From contig MU404068.1 in NCBI GenBank assembly GCA_022695795.1, positions 62,001 to 126,000 of the forward strand: 64,000 nt of DNA, given 5' to 3'. Shown piece after piece: positions 21,071-33,070 of the stretch. Numbering within the stretch: position 1 is the first letter of the stretch; the number at the start of each line of letters is the position of its first letter. Origin of the DNA: Biscogniauxia marginata. Its lineage: Eukaryota; Ascomycota; Sordariomycetes; Xylariales; Xylariaceae. The notes under the pieces are model-generated. The model did not search any database. It worked only from the letters and a program-made list of their open reading frames with translations, and was not told the DNA's origin. The position numbers and the translations under genes are program-made.

Positions 21071-24000
21071 GTGATCGTGATGTAGGAGAAGTTCTAGGTA
21101 CCTCTTCGCCAAGGGAGTTGACAGAGAAAGGCAGAAGGCCCTTAGGCCTTGCGAATCCAAGGGAATTGAGAAGGCAATCGCAGGCTAGGAACTGAGCAAG
21201 CTACCTAAACTAGGTAGGCATATGAAGTGGGCATATCCGCCTTATCTAACTAATCAAAAGCGCGCGTCCTTACGGTACGTGACCACTCGGACAAGCTGAC
21301 AAGGTTTCCCCCTTCCGTATCACCATCAGGCTAGGGAGATTTCCCCCGCAGCCAAGTCGCTCATCCCGGCCGTGAACTGAGGCATGCAACCTAAAGGTCG
21401 TTTGATTCATATATTTATGCTTCGGTAGAGGTTCCTCAGGATTGGATTTAAGGATGGAGAAGTCCGTTAGGGGACTGTCAACTGTGCTTTGCGGCTCCTC
21501 GTCATTGGTAAACGGCGTCGAGAGGACAAATAGGGTTTTGTATATACAGGTAGCTACAGCTTCAGAGATAACCATTCTAGCTCCTTGCGTAACAACTATC
21601 GGTTTGCCTCACCCCAAGATTCACATCGTGACAGACAGTCTGCCTTACGATCACCAAAACAGGGTTGATACGGGCCGCTAGGGGCTTGTTTCTTTGACAG
21701 TACCTAGATAGGATGTCTCTTAATGGGATGTCACGATATAGACCTTAAGCAGAGGGTATCAACAACATTGCTTCCCGGAGATCCTGACCTACAGGCATAA
21801 CAAGAGCAGTCTATATACACATAGAATAGTCTATTTGCTCCCTTTGGCCTTGTGTTAGTGTTCCTCCTTGCCGGTCACAACCGACATCTCAGCATTAATT
21901 CTGACGAAGGCAAACGTAGAAGCAAATTACGGCCGGCTCAATACTTGAAGCGAAACGGAAAACATTGGGAGAGTTAAGGTGAAAGAATGTAATAATTTGG
22001 GTGGGGGGGTCTACACTGACGGATAAGGGGAAAACACCAAGACTTTAGTGGGATTTAGTGAAGTTTGGTTCGGCTCGGGACTAACTACGAACCTTCTAAC
22101 ACGCGGCAAAGTCATGCTGCCTAGTATGTATGGTGTATACGTATTAGACTTGGTCGTGGGAGTATTAGGTTAACTACCTCCCTAGGTAGGTATGGATTTA
22201 GAGTTGGTACTCTTTTACCAAACAAATACGGCTCCTCGACAATACTGACCCCAGAAATATTATATAAAACCACCTAGGTCGTGGGGTTGCCCATCAAGGC
22301 TATCGTGCTTATCATAAGGCAAGAACGCTTGGTATCCAGACCAATTTTCCTCGCACGACGCTTCATAAGTATATATCTATCTATGCTGAGGGGCGATGAG
22401 ATCTTGGAAAGGAGAACCGCTATGGTTCGAATTATGGAAGATATCAGAACAACCTTATCCATACCACATCGATACCGTGAGTATCTAAATCGCGAAATTC
22501 TGTGGTACGGTCCGAGAATTCAAATAAGCCGATTCGGGACCATACCAACTCGCCCGTAATCAGTCTCAAAGTGCTGTTAAGTAATAACAAGAGTATATGC
22601 TTGTAGTGGCAGTAATAGTGGTAATAGTAGTAGTACGATACTGGCCATCTAAGCTAACACAGGCTTGATTACCATCACGACTATAAAACCGCGAGACTTG
22701 TTTGTCATTAACGAATCATTTTGTAGCCAGTTATTCGATGTGATTGTCCCGCCTTTCCGCTCTGATACAAGCTCGAGCGTCAGTCCCTAATTGAGGTATT
22801 ATATTCTCAGCCGACTTGTTTATAAGTTAAGAAGCGAAGGTTTCTATTAAAGAAAAGAAAAATAATAAAACTAGGTTATTAAATAATTAAACCTTAATAA
22901 GATCTTAACTTATTTAAGGATTTTTCATAATAAATTTATAATTAAAATTTAATAAGTTTTATATTATTTAATTAAGTTTTTAATTTTTATAAATTTAAAA
23001 ATTATTAAGTTTAATATAATAATTATTTATTAATTAATAACTTTTCATATAATAATAATAATAATAATAATAATAAAATATTATTTATATAATTAATATA
23101 ATATTATAAAAAGTTTAAATATATAATGAAAAATTAATATATAAACTTTATATATTTAAATAATATTTCGAATTATTAATTTAAGTAAACCTCTTATCTT
23201 TTAGTATTAATAATTTTATATATTTATATAATATTAATATAAATATAGCTATTTAAAATAGCGTTTTTATATGATGTCATTAGGATACGACGTTGTGCCC
23301 CTTCTAGATCTCCATGTTCTAGCCTGGTCGGTCAGTCGGTCAGCTGGCCGGCTGGCTAGGCTGGCTAGGCTGCCGTGATGTATCTACACTTACATCATAT
23401 AAATAGATAGAATCCCACAGGGGCAGGGGGCCAGAATACACCTGAGTTTTCTTGGCCCCCCAGGTGGGATGGGATGAAAGGGTTGGGATTGGGGAAGAAG
23501 TCTAGAAAAACCACCAGTGTTGCACGGGAGGCGTCCAACATCCTACCATGTAGCACCAGACAAAAGAAGAAGAAAAAAAAAAGCAGAAAGCCTCAAGCGG
23601 TTGTGCAAGTCTTCTTTTTTTTTTTTTTTTTTAATTTTTTTAAATTTTTTTTACCTTGACGTGATTTTCTCTGACTCTGCTTCACACTGCTCGTCAAGGC
23701 AAACCACGTGGTTGTTCCTATGTGCACATCAATTATTACCATGGTGAGCTATCTCGCTAAAGGTGCCTAGAGATCTATACGAACTACCGGGAAGTTCCCG
23801 TTGTGTCCTAGCTTGGCTCCGACTTGGCGATCGCCTTTCTAGATACAAGCAACCAGCGGCAGTGCAGGTGCAGTGCATTGTTGAAGCTCTACTCGTCCCG
23901 AGTATCAAACAAAAGGGGAGGCGGGGAAGGACGTAGGGGGGAGTGCTTCAGATCGGCCAAAAAAGAACCAAATTTATCCTTCCTCTTGATACAGAGAGAC

Positions 24001-24195
24001 GCCCGCGTAGAGATAGGAAACAGGGAAAAAGTCGACAGCAATCCTCCGGTGTTTGAGGGGTTTGATCTGTCTTCATCAACATCGTGCTATGCTCTTTTGT
24101 GTTTCAAGCCATACCCTTTATTTCATCTGCGGCCGTGTGCTCTTAACGGCCATGATTCCCTCAGAGGCCCCCTTCTATAAATCTGACAATGGGGG
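21071..24195. other. Long gene-poor region
   Basis: About 3.1 kb with no supportable gene. It contains the AT-rich block at 22830-23270, a run of GGCT-type short repeats at about 23325-23372, and an 18-base T run at 23615-23632. A frame at 22281-22559 has no ATG start and no recognisable product. Confidence 0.55.
22830..23270. repeat. AT-rich block, RIP-like
   Basis: Almost entirely A and T with very few G or C, dominated by TA, AT, AA and TT steps, with fairly sharp edges against normal composition. It includes an (AAT)n microsatellite at 23050-23076. No frame or element ends are readable. This is what repeat-induced point mutation leaves of old repeats in ascomycetes; the origin is inferred. 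Confidence 0.7.
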
Positions 24196-25058
24196 CTACA
24201 CCAAGCCATCGTACAGCGATAGGGCGGAAACGATCGTCTCGTCGCGTTTGCTGCCTTCCTTGAACTCTTCCATGTCCAGACTGCCATTCTCGTCCTTGTC
24301 CATCATGCGGAAGATCTTGCGCACTCGTTTTTCGGGCGTGTCTTCGTCTTCGGGCAGCTTCACCATCGAACCGACCTAAGGATCAGATTAGCGACAATGG
24401 GATTTTCTGGGAGACGGCCTGTTCATTACCATCTTGTAGATGGCCTCCACAATCTTGAGCATCTCGTCGTAGCTGATCTTGCCATCGCCGTCGATGTCAT
24501 ACAATTGGAAGGCCCAGTCGAGCTTGTCCTCCATCTTGCCGCGACTCGTGACGCTCAGCGCACAGATGAACTCTTTGAAGTCGATGGAGCCGGACTTGTC
24601 GGCATCAAAGACATTGAAGACGTAATCGGCAAACGAGGACGGATCTCCGAAGGGGAAGAACTGGCGGTATATTTTCTGGAACTCCTCCTTTGTGAGCATG
24701 CCCGAGGGGCAGTCCTTCAGGAAGCCTGAGGCCTAGTAAGCACAGCGATGATCCGAGGGCAGCGAAGAAGCAAGCGTGGACGAGGGACGAGGGGCAAGAG
24801 GCGGGATGGGCGCTGACCTTTGTACCACTGCTGCAATTCCTTCTTGTCGAAGTGCGTCGACTTCTGGAGTTCGGCTAGTTGCTCTTGCGAGAGCTTGGAT
24901 TGACTGGCAGCGAATGGGTTAGCGAACGACGGCATGTCCGAGATGGGCTGCGAGGGGTTCAAAACAAGGAGCCGGTGGCCGCCGGAACTGTCGCGTTCAT
25001 TTTGGGGGGGTCCTGCGGGGCGGGGCAGTGAGGGAGGCAAGACTCACGATTTTCCCAT
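24196..25058 (-). CDS. NCS1: Neuronal calcium sensor 1 (frequenin)
   Basis: EF-hand calcium sensor that regulates phosphatidylinositol 4-kinase and Golgi/plasma membrane traffic in fungi. Four exons: 25058-25048, 24903-24818, 24725-24430 and 24375-24196, giving exactly 190 residues, the usual family length. The first exon is only 11 nt and encodes MGK plus part of Ser, forming the N-terminal myristoylation signal MGKSQSKLS. EF-hand loops are visible as [24 protein letters not shown] and [12 protein letters not shown]; the first hand ([11 protein letters not shown]) is degenerate, as in all NCS1 proteins. All introns are GT-AG (donors GTGAGT, GTCAGC, GTAATG). The long 5' gap contains a CT/GA-rich tract at about 25318-25435. 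Confidence 0.95.
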
Positions 25059-27813
25059 GTTATACTGTCAGGAAACCTCAGCGGACGGAGTAAGAATATT
25101 GTTTGTGTATCAGGGAAGAATTGGGGGTTTTCGTCTTATTGCGTCAGGTCGGGAGGGCGTAGGCGTGGCGTGGGCGTGGGCGATGTTTATGATGCGACAG
25201 TTGACAAGGTGGGGTTGTCGCAACGGTGACAGTAACAAATACTTGATCTGCCGCTAGGGACCAGAGCCTCAATTCATACGTTGCAGCGAGCCAAGTAAAT
25301 CGAAGGCAGTCCTGTTGCGCTCCTTCTCCTTCTCCTTCCGTTTCTCTTTCTCTTTCTCAATGTATATTTCCTTTTCTTTTTCTCCTCTTTTCTTTTATTT
25401 TCCTTTATTTGTTTACCCCCCCTTTTTTTCAATCTGACAACCGGACAGGAATCGAGAAGAAGCGAGCGAAGTTGATAAATCGATGTTTTGGTAAATCAGT
25501 GGTGCACTTGGGTTAGGAACAATGGAATTGAAAGGGGGACGGGACGTTCTTCAATGATGATTCCTTGGTCTGATCTCAATTGACTGGGATGAGGTTGACA
25601 AGGCGGGTAGGCAGTAGGTAAAAGTCAGGTTGGCAACCTAATATGTAAGTGAAAATGTACTGGATTGGGTCCGACTTGGTGAGACGGCTTGGCTAAGATT
25701 GGGCCAATTGAATCGTGATTATGCAAGCATGATTAGTCCTTGTCCGCGTGCATGTTAAACCTGAGGTACATACATTTACCATCTTGCTGAGGTCCTGCAG
25801 CTTTACACACCTTTTCCACTTTTCAGGGCGCAGCACTAATCTGGCTTAGCGCCCTTAAAAGAAAATTCACATCGATCCGACTATAAAAATACCTAATCTT
25901 GCATAAAAATAAAACCCCTCTCTGCTATCCATACAGCGACTACTAATCATAGATATAGCCTTTCACTAACGGTATCTTGCTCCTATAAACATGTAAGTAG
26001 CTTAAGTGTACCTGAGGCTGATTTATAAGATTTTGTATCTCCACATGTACACTCATCCGCACCAAGAACATTTATTTCTATGGACACTTGCACTGCCGTC
26101 CATCAGGTGGGCCACATGCAAGATCCCGCCCCTCCCAAGTTAGTGGAATGAACATCACAGCATTCTCCAGCTCTGCGGATCACAACGAGGCAAGCTAGGG
26201 TATTTAAATATGGCCTCCCCCCCCGGATCTCTTGCGTATATTAAGCTTTCGATTCATCCCCCTCGTGGGTATACCTTGTAACACGACTGATTATCGAACC
26301 GTTGTCACAACCGAACGACATTCTATTCCCATTTCCGTTGCTCGGAGTTTAAAACCTTAGATTCATCTCGAGCTTACTTACAAGTCATCGTAATAAGCTT
26401 ATTAATATATATTAATCGCCCCTCAGCTCTTTATTTCCACTTAACTAATGCATGTATATTATTTAAAAGGTTTAACACGACTTATAAACAAAGGTCCTCT
26501 TTATATTATAGCTTTTTTTAAAGTTATAACTCACTTATTATGAATAACACTTCATAAATACATGTATAACTTTATCCACATTTATACATATAAAACCCGG
26601 ACACGCTTTAAACGGGAGTAAAAGCGGCAACATCTCAAGTATATATATACGTACGCAGGGCGCGTATCTTATACGTAGGCGCTTCTAGCTCGGTCGACGC
26701 GAGCAAAAACGTCATCCCAAATTGAGGATTTCCCCTTTTCCTTTCTCTCTCTTAGGTATTAAGTTGTTAATAGGAATGGAAGCTTCAGAACTTGATTTCC
26801 ACCTTTATATATTTGCTCAAGTACAGGTCTCGTAGTGTGACAACATTACCTAATACCCTTCTTGCGTATGACATCACTCGGGGTTAGGCGGGGTTATCGA
26901 CGCTAGTAGGAGAGGGTATCCCGCGACTTACTGCTACTAGTGCGACATTTTCAATTGCCCCTTATCCACATGATTAATAAGTGATAAGGAGTGAGTCTCA
27001 GTTACTACGAGTAATACTACATCTCTCTTCACTACCAGCTCGTTATCACGTTTGGTTCTCAACTTAAGGCTTATATAGAACGACCTTGCTATATGCTTGT
27101 TTGAAAAATTTTGCTTGTTTCTTCTTTGGACTTCCAAGGACAGATATGCAACCCGTTAGCCTATGTACCTAAAGTAGAAAAACTCCTGCGCCATAATCCT
27201 CAGGGGTGCGAAGGGGAATAAATATCTCAATAGCAGCATGGCCGCACCCAGGAATTATATACACTGCAGACTAGTACTAGACCCAACTCTCAAATAGGAC
27301 ATATCATATTTACCAATAAGATACATGTATTAAGGTAGCAAATTTTCTTATACAACCGTGTGAACCTCGTAGAAACCTAGGTATTAATGGGTGAAGAAAG
27401 CATGTGTATATTCGCCACGTTGATATATCAAACATTGGAGACTTTGCCCTCCCGAAACCTTTCCCCCTTTCTTCCCAGCCCGCCCCAGCTCGACAAGGTG
27501 ATATATTTACAACAAGTCCCTCCCAATGCTTACCTACCTACCTACCTACCTGAGTTTCGGCGCCAAGTCTCCAGAATCAGTCGTCCATGCATTGCATCAT
27601 TATGTAAGTTTTTGCGATCGCAGATGATACCAGGCTGATCCATCTTTCTCTCGCTCCTCGCCCTCCCCCTGTATGTACGTGTGCCAACTGCTGATTAGGG
27701 AACAGATTTCCAGGGAATCAGCGCAACCCGTTTCGCCATAACGCCGCCGGATGATTGTTAAAAGTGCCTTGTGACATGATTATGATAAGTGATCCAGTCA
27801 ACTGGTAGGCATG
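25059..27813. other. Long intergenic region upstream of NCS1
   Basis: About 2.75 kb without a supportable gene. It contains a pyrimidine-rich tract (25318-25435), AT-rich sequence around 26390-26600 and a CCTA tetranucleotide repeat at about 27531-27552. Confidence 0.55.
27531..27552. repeat. (CCTA)n tetranucleotide repeat
   Basis: Five uninterrupted TACC/CCTA units. Similar AGGT tracts occur at 31206-31222 and 39244-39259. Confidence 0.9.
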
Positions 27814-30495
27814 CTAGCCGACGACAGCCTTCATACTCAGGCTCTCGAGAAATCCACCAATATCCTCCTTCTTTACCTCCACGACGCAGTGCTCAAAGCT
27901 ATCGATGCGTACGCGAGCATTTGTCTCATTGACAACATCCTGGAAGGCACTACCGAATTTGTTGAGGCCATATCCGCGCTGTTTGCGTTCTTCGACCTCA
28001 TCTTCCGAGTCCGAGTCCGAGTCGGACACATCACTTGCCTCTGATTCGGTCTCTTCATCTTCCTCTTGGTCATCATCACCGTCGCCTGCTGCGGCTCTCG
28101 CGGCACGTTTCCCCTCCCTGATCTTCTCCTTATTCTTTTGTTTAAGTTCCCGTTCCTTGGCCTTGGCCTCTTTAGCAGCCTGCTTTTCTTTTGCCACTTC
28201 TCGATCTAGGAAGGTGAGGTCAGGCCCACCACCCCCTCCGGTACCGACGACGATATAGACCCCTCGCTTTTCATTTAAACTCGCCATGACAAGCGGTGTG
28301 CCGCGTCCACCGTGAGCTAGTTTACCTGTAGTGTCTTTTTCCTGCTCTACGAGGGCCTCGCCAATCCAAAGGGCAAGTTTGGTGAGTGCTGATGGATGGG
28401 TGAAAAGGGGAACGTCGGGCCCGTCTTTGAGGACACACATGCGGAATGCATGTAAATGCTTGATTTGTCGCTTGCCAATGAGTGAGGTGCCAGTCCGGAA
28501 AATGGCGCGGTGGAGATATTGTGCTGTAGGCAGTCCAGCTTTAAGAGCGTCGATACTGGAGTAGGTTAGCATTTTCTGGCTATTTCTTATTCTCACAAAC
28601 TTACTTCTCAAGAGCATCGTAAGCCTCCCAAAACCGGCTGATCCACTCCTGCGCTTCAGATGCGCCGGCATCATCTTCCGGGTCTTGAATCTGGCTTGCT
28701 CGGACGCGTCCGTCGTCATCAGTCACCGTACTGTGTTTCCCTACCTCGAGGAGAGCACCGATGACGACTCCGACATCCTGGGCGCTGAGCGTCGCTCGCC
28801 AGCCCCAACTCCGAACAAAGCCCCACCCATCCTTGGCTCCAGCTCGGTCTCTCCCGTCTGTTTCTGCGCCGGGAACCATGTCATCGAGGTTATACAGAGA
28901 TGCATACTTGAGTAACTTTGTACGCAGCTCCTTTTTCACCATCATGTCCATGTGGGTATAACTTTGTTTGCACTGGACCAAGCTAACCCCCATCTTGGCC
29001 AGAAGTTTATGTAAACGCTTCAATCCACTATCACTCCAAATCCGCAGCCTCGAAAAAAGATAGGGGGAGTGCAACATGCTGTCATATAGACTCCAGTGCC
29101 GGATAAGTAGAAACTTTGGTTCAGGGGATAGTCTAATGCTTGTGTCTTCGGGACTTCGGGCTGTTGTTGGAATGATGCCTGCGCTCTCTGCTGCCGTAAC
29201 CCTAGAATCCCTCGACCCAATATCCGGTGGATTGAGACGCCGTACTTCGTCCCTCAGGAGTTGACGTATCCTTACACCACGAACCCCCATCCAGCCGTTT
29301 GTCGGCCTAATGTCGGATGAACGAACTGGTACAGCCAGACCGGCCGAGGAGCGGCCATACAGCTCCATCGACGTAACACCGACAATGGTTAGCCAAAGCA
29401 AATCATTGTCCTCTCGACCTAGTTCTGAAGCTAGCGCGTAGATCCTTGCTGTGATGGGCTCTGAGTAGGATGTTCCCATACGGTAATATTTCCGTAGTAT
29501 GCCTTCGTTCTCATGTCGCATCCGAAATAGTCTCCTGCGCAGGGTACGAGCTGACGGTCCTCTAGGGGGTTGTGCTGCAGATGGTGGATTCTCGACATCA
29601 TCAGATCTCAGAGTTTCAGGATCTTGCAAGCACACCAGGCCACGTCGGGCAGGACGAGGTGATGAATCTGGGATTGACGTAGACTGTATGGCCTGGTTAG
29701 TCTGGAGAGTTAAGGGGGAATAGCGGGGCATCTTACAGAGTTACTCCGTCTACGCTGCCGGGGCCGATCATCGTCTTCGTCACTGTCATCCCGGTCTGAC
29801 CATGATTTCCGTTTCTGGCCCGGTCGTGGCATCTCTTCCTGAACCTCCTCTTCGCTTTCAGAATCACTGTCACCATATACCTCGCCATTGTCTTCGACTT
29901 CAGGCATGTCAACCAGTGCCATATATGCATCTCGTTCTGCATCAAGCCCTTCTTGTACGTCGCCGTCATCAAAAACCACAATGCCACCTTTCCCAGGCTT
30001 GTACGACTGGCCAATGCAACCTGCACTCACACCTTCAGGAGCGCGTGCCTGATAGCTTGCGTTCACATCAGACGCTGGTTCTAGGGGATATCCACCAAAG
30101 ACATTGGCCAAGTTCCACGGGCGGTGAGAGTCGATTATCCATACTTCAACACCACCAAAAGTGGATTCCTCACCCTCGACTTCAAGACCCAGGATAGTTC
30201 CCATGTCGACCATGCCGCCGACACCGAGGCACACGACAACCCCTCCGCTCCCACCACGCGTTTCCATCATGGGGCTGACTAGCTCCTGGCCTGCACGCTC
30301 GAGGTCTCCATACCCAGCCACGGGGTGTATCTTGTGCGGTATATAATCATGCTTGAGGAGCCTAGTCAGAATGCGACAGGCGCAGAGGGCGTCGGGTTCG
30401 AGCGCGACAAGTATGAGAACCGGGGGGGATAACGGATGCCGGGTGTTCTGCAGGTGGATGTACAGTTTTGAAACGAGATCGGGAGGCAGATACAT
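27814..30495 (-). CDS. CDC45: DNA replication initiation factor Cdc45
   Basis: Component of the CMG (Cdc45-MCM-GINS) replicative helicase, loaded at origins. Three exons: 30495-29737, 29692-28605 and 28555-27814, giving 862 residues. The N-terminus MYLPPDLVSKLYIHLQ and the block LVALEPDALCACRILT are diagnostic. A long acidic segment (SDSESEEEVQEE, DDSDEDDD) with a basic cluster precedes the first intron, as in other Cdc45 proteins. A fungal-style insert near the C-terminus is first Lys/Glu-rich and then acidic (about 27990-28190). Intron 1 is only 44 nt (GTAAGA, ACCAG). Intron 2 (GTAAGT, TCCAG) lies in the codon between ALE and IDALKAG. The gene ends with TAG at 27814. Confidence 0.95.
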
Positions 30496-31579
30496 AGTTG
30501 AAGAATACCTGGACGCGTATTCGAGAACTCCTACGGGGAATTCATGGGAACAGTCGGGATGATCACAGGCGTAGCGACGATCAGGCTACGGATTAGTGAG
30601 GCGTGAAAAGGGTCGATTAACGCGTCTAATATTGGTGACTGTAATAGTAGGAAATACCTAGTGGTATGGGCATGCAAAGAGAATAATTGATGGAAAGATT
30701 TATAAGTATTGATGCAGTGACACGCAGCAGTGGAAGATGGGAGGAGGGGACAGACAGACTTGACTGGACTAGGAGTTGGTGGTTCAGAGGAAAGATACTT
30801 GTGGGTGTGGTGTAAGTGTTTATGACAGACGCGGTTTGAATTGGCCAGACGCGACGGGTAACGCATTGTAGATCAGAAAATGTACCTACCTTGCTACTAA
30901 TGAACACTGTGCGGGCTGTCCCGCCGAAAAGGTTCAGCCACAGCACGACTGCCACAGCGGGGGATTTCTAGCGGGGTCTGTCTGGCGGAATTAATCCGTT
31001 AGGTATTGTTAGAAACTTAGGGGCATTACACCAAAATTCACAGTGTGCATCTAACACATCCCAATTGATGGGCAAGAAAGAGCCTTGGTATTGAACAATA
31101 CTTATTAGGTATGTAGCAGGCTCAACTATCTAAATAAAGAGATGCATAAAATTCATATGTCTACCTACTTTTAATATAGACCATATTCACGAACAATGGG
31201 GACTCAGGTAGGTAGGTAGGTAAATCTATAAACAGCTTGTTTGTCTTCATTGTTGTATTAACACCTGCTTCAACATGACAATTGCCTTCAGATTTACCTA
31301 CACTGCCATCCAGATTTCGATCAGCATCATATTTTATAAGAACGACCGCCCAGGTGTTTCACATATGACCCAAGAGTGCTTGATAATTATGTATTCAATA
31401 TAATAAATACATCAAGTGTCAAGGTTGCCTTTACGTTTAAATGCCCTCCATGAACGAGGATGAACTCCGGGGTAAAGAATACCAAGAGACAACTGCTCTT
31501 AGTGTTCTCTAGCCACCCGTGTCACTCTGGATTCGTACGAAAATGGAAAATAACTAACCAAAAGTTGTTATACTACTAT
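30496..31579. other. Upstream region of CDC45
   Basis: About 1.1 kb containing the CDC45 promoter and, further out, AT-rich sequence with an AGGT repeat (31206-31222). No gene is supported. Confidence 0.5.
31206..31222. repeat. (AGGT)n tetranucleotide tract
   Basis: Four GGTA units in the distal upstream region of CDC45. Confidence 0.85.
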
Positions 31580-32271
31580 AATCGTACGTCCCCAAGTAAT
31601 CAACCTTACAGACGGTATCACCACTATAAAGAAAGTCATTATCCGATTCCCAATGATGATCAGGAGCAGGGGAGAGGGGGATCTAACACTCCTGAACTCT
31701 ATAACTGTTTAAAGACAAATATTTCCTTGCACCCATTAGGGATCACCCCCGAAAGATCGTTGATTCAGGCGCAGGAACAAGCTCGTAAGTTTTACAATGT
31801 AGCTAGGTACCCAATGCTTTTCAAGACCAGTATAACCAAATTCGCAGTTAGGCCATCGAAAGTGTGAAGATCTCTATTTCCCATAACATGAGGAGTGGTG
31901 GCTGGATCGAATTTCAGATTCATCAACGCGTTGTTTCCGATGACGGTATATTCTCATCGGACTATGCTTAAACTTTTAAGGTCATCGAGATCCTTGGTCA
32001 GTCTTGTACGCATGTGCTTGATTTCTACATGGATTTTGTGTACAGACTGCCCGTAGAATTATCGACGGCTGACTTCGTCAATATTCGCATGGCCACATAC
32101 AAAGCGCCTCTGGATACCTGGTCCCTGGATGAGAAGTTGAGATGTATCGGCTGGATGCAACGGATGACTATTACCTGCTACCTAGGGTCCATGAGATTGA
32201 TGAGAATATGGTCCCTTGGCTTGTCCCAAAAAGATACAGACACTTTGGAAGAAGACTCAGCTGACAATTAA
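31580..32271 (+). pseudogene. LaeA-like SAM methyltransferase relic
   Basis: Pieces of a fungal LaeA-type methyltransferase in correct order. They are the N-terminal YRRYHHYKESHYPIPNDDQEQ block (about 31600-31670), a SAM-binding motif I remnant KIVDSGAGTS in a shifted frame (about 31752-31786), the GGWIEFQ-HQRVVSDDG block (about 31895-31950), then TADFVNIRMATYKAPLDTW (about 32062-32118) and IGWMQ. An in-frame TAA falls in the DYA region at about 31970. The 200 or so residues expected between motif I and GGWIEFQ are largely missing. Frameshift, stop and deletion together mean no active enzyme. LaeA-like genes are abundant and rapidly lost in these fungi. Confidence 0.7.
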
Positions 32272-33070
32272 ATCTATAGTTGGATGCCTTTTGCTTTCGT
32301 GTAGGGGCAGAACCCATAAGCCACCAGTTCATTAAGGGGTTTGGATTTAGTTATGTTCAGAGTAAACAATGTTACCTTAGCTTTTCAAGATGCATTGTGG
32401 AAATTTCCAGTCATATACACAATACCTAACAAGTAGTATCTACACATAACATACGCCAGTTGGACTAATATGATTTTGCATCCAACTGCATTAAAGATAT
32501 AGAGTTGGCCCACTTATCTAAACAAATTCGAACTCTACAACTAATTACAATGAGACCGACTTGAGTTGGATATAATATCTAAGGTGAGCTATGGAGTGAT
32601 TTACAAATGAGACAAATCTCGTCCAGTAATTTTTGTGAACTTCCCCTGAAAGATGAGACATGAAGTTCCAGGTCAGTGGCAACAGGTATCAGAAAATGCG
32701 TTCGCCTCCATTCGTATACACGAGTGGAGGTGGTATCCATGCTGCAATTGTGTATAATACCGCCGAAATCCACAACAACTCACTGCCAATCTTACACCGA
32801 TGGCAATGAATAAATAAATCCAGGGGATTAAGGTTTAATTCCTAAAAGATGCAGCCTGGGAACTATATAAATACGCCATCTATAAATTGATAGTGATAAA
32901 TTTATAGATTGAATCTGCATTAATGTTGCACCCGATAATATTTTGAGACCTATAAAGAGAAATTTAACCTATCAACCCGACAACATCTACGCATCCCTTT
33001 TCTTTGGGGGTTTCCCTTCCATTAATCTTACGAGAACATCTTGAAATCACCACAGACAAGTTTATCGCAA
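32272..33070. other. Intergenic region
   Basis: AT-rich flank between the methyltransferase relic and the GC-rich JmjC gene. A minus-strand frame at 32579-32773 is short and unrecognised. No gene is supported. Confidence 0.5.

Noticed and set aside
22281..22559. 92-residue frame and a GGTTCGAAT B-box-like word near 22429
   Set aside because: The frame starts with GTG and has no family match; no cloverleaf or A box fits around the B-box-like word.
31460..31867. Intact 135-residue protein gene
   Set aside because: The frame has an ATG, but only its middle matches a methyltransferase N-terminus and it runs out of frame at motif I, so it is part of a relic.
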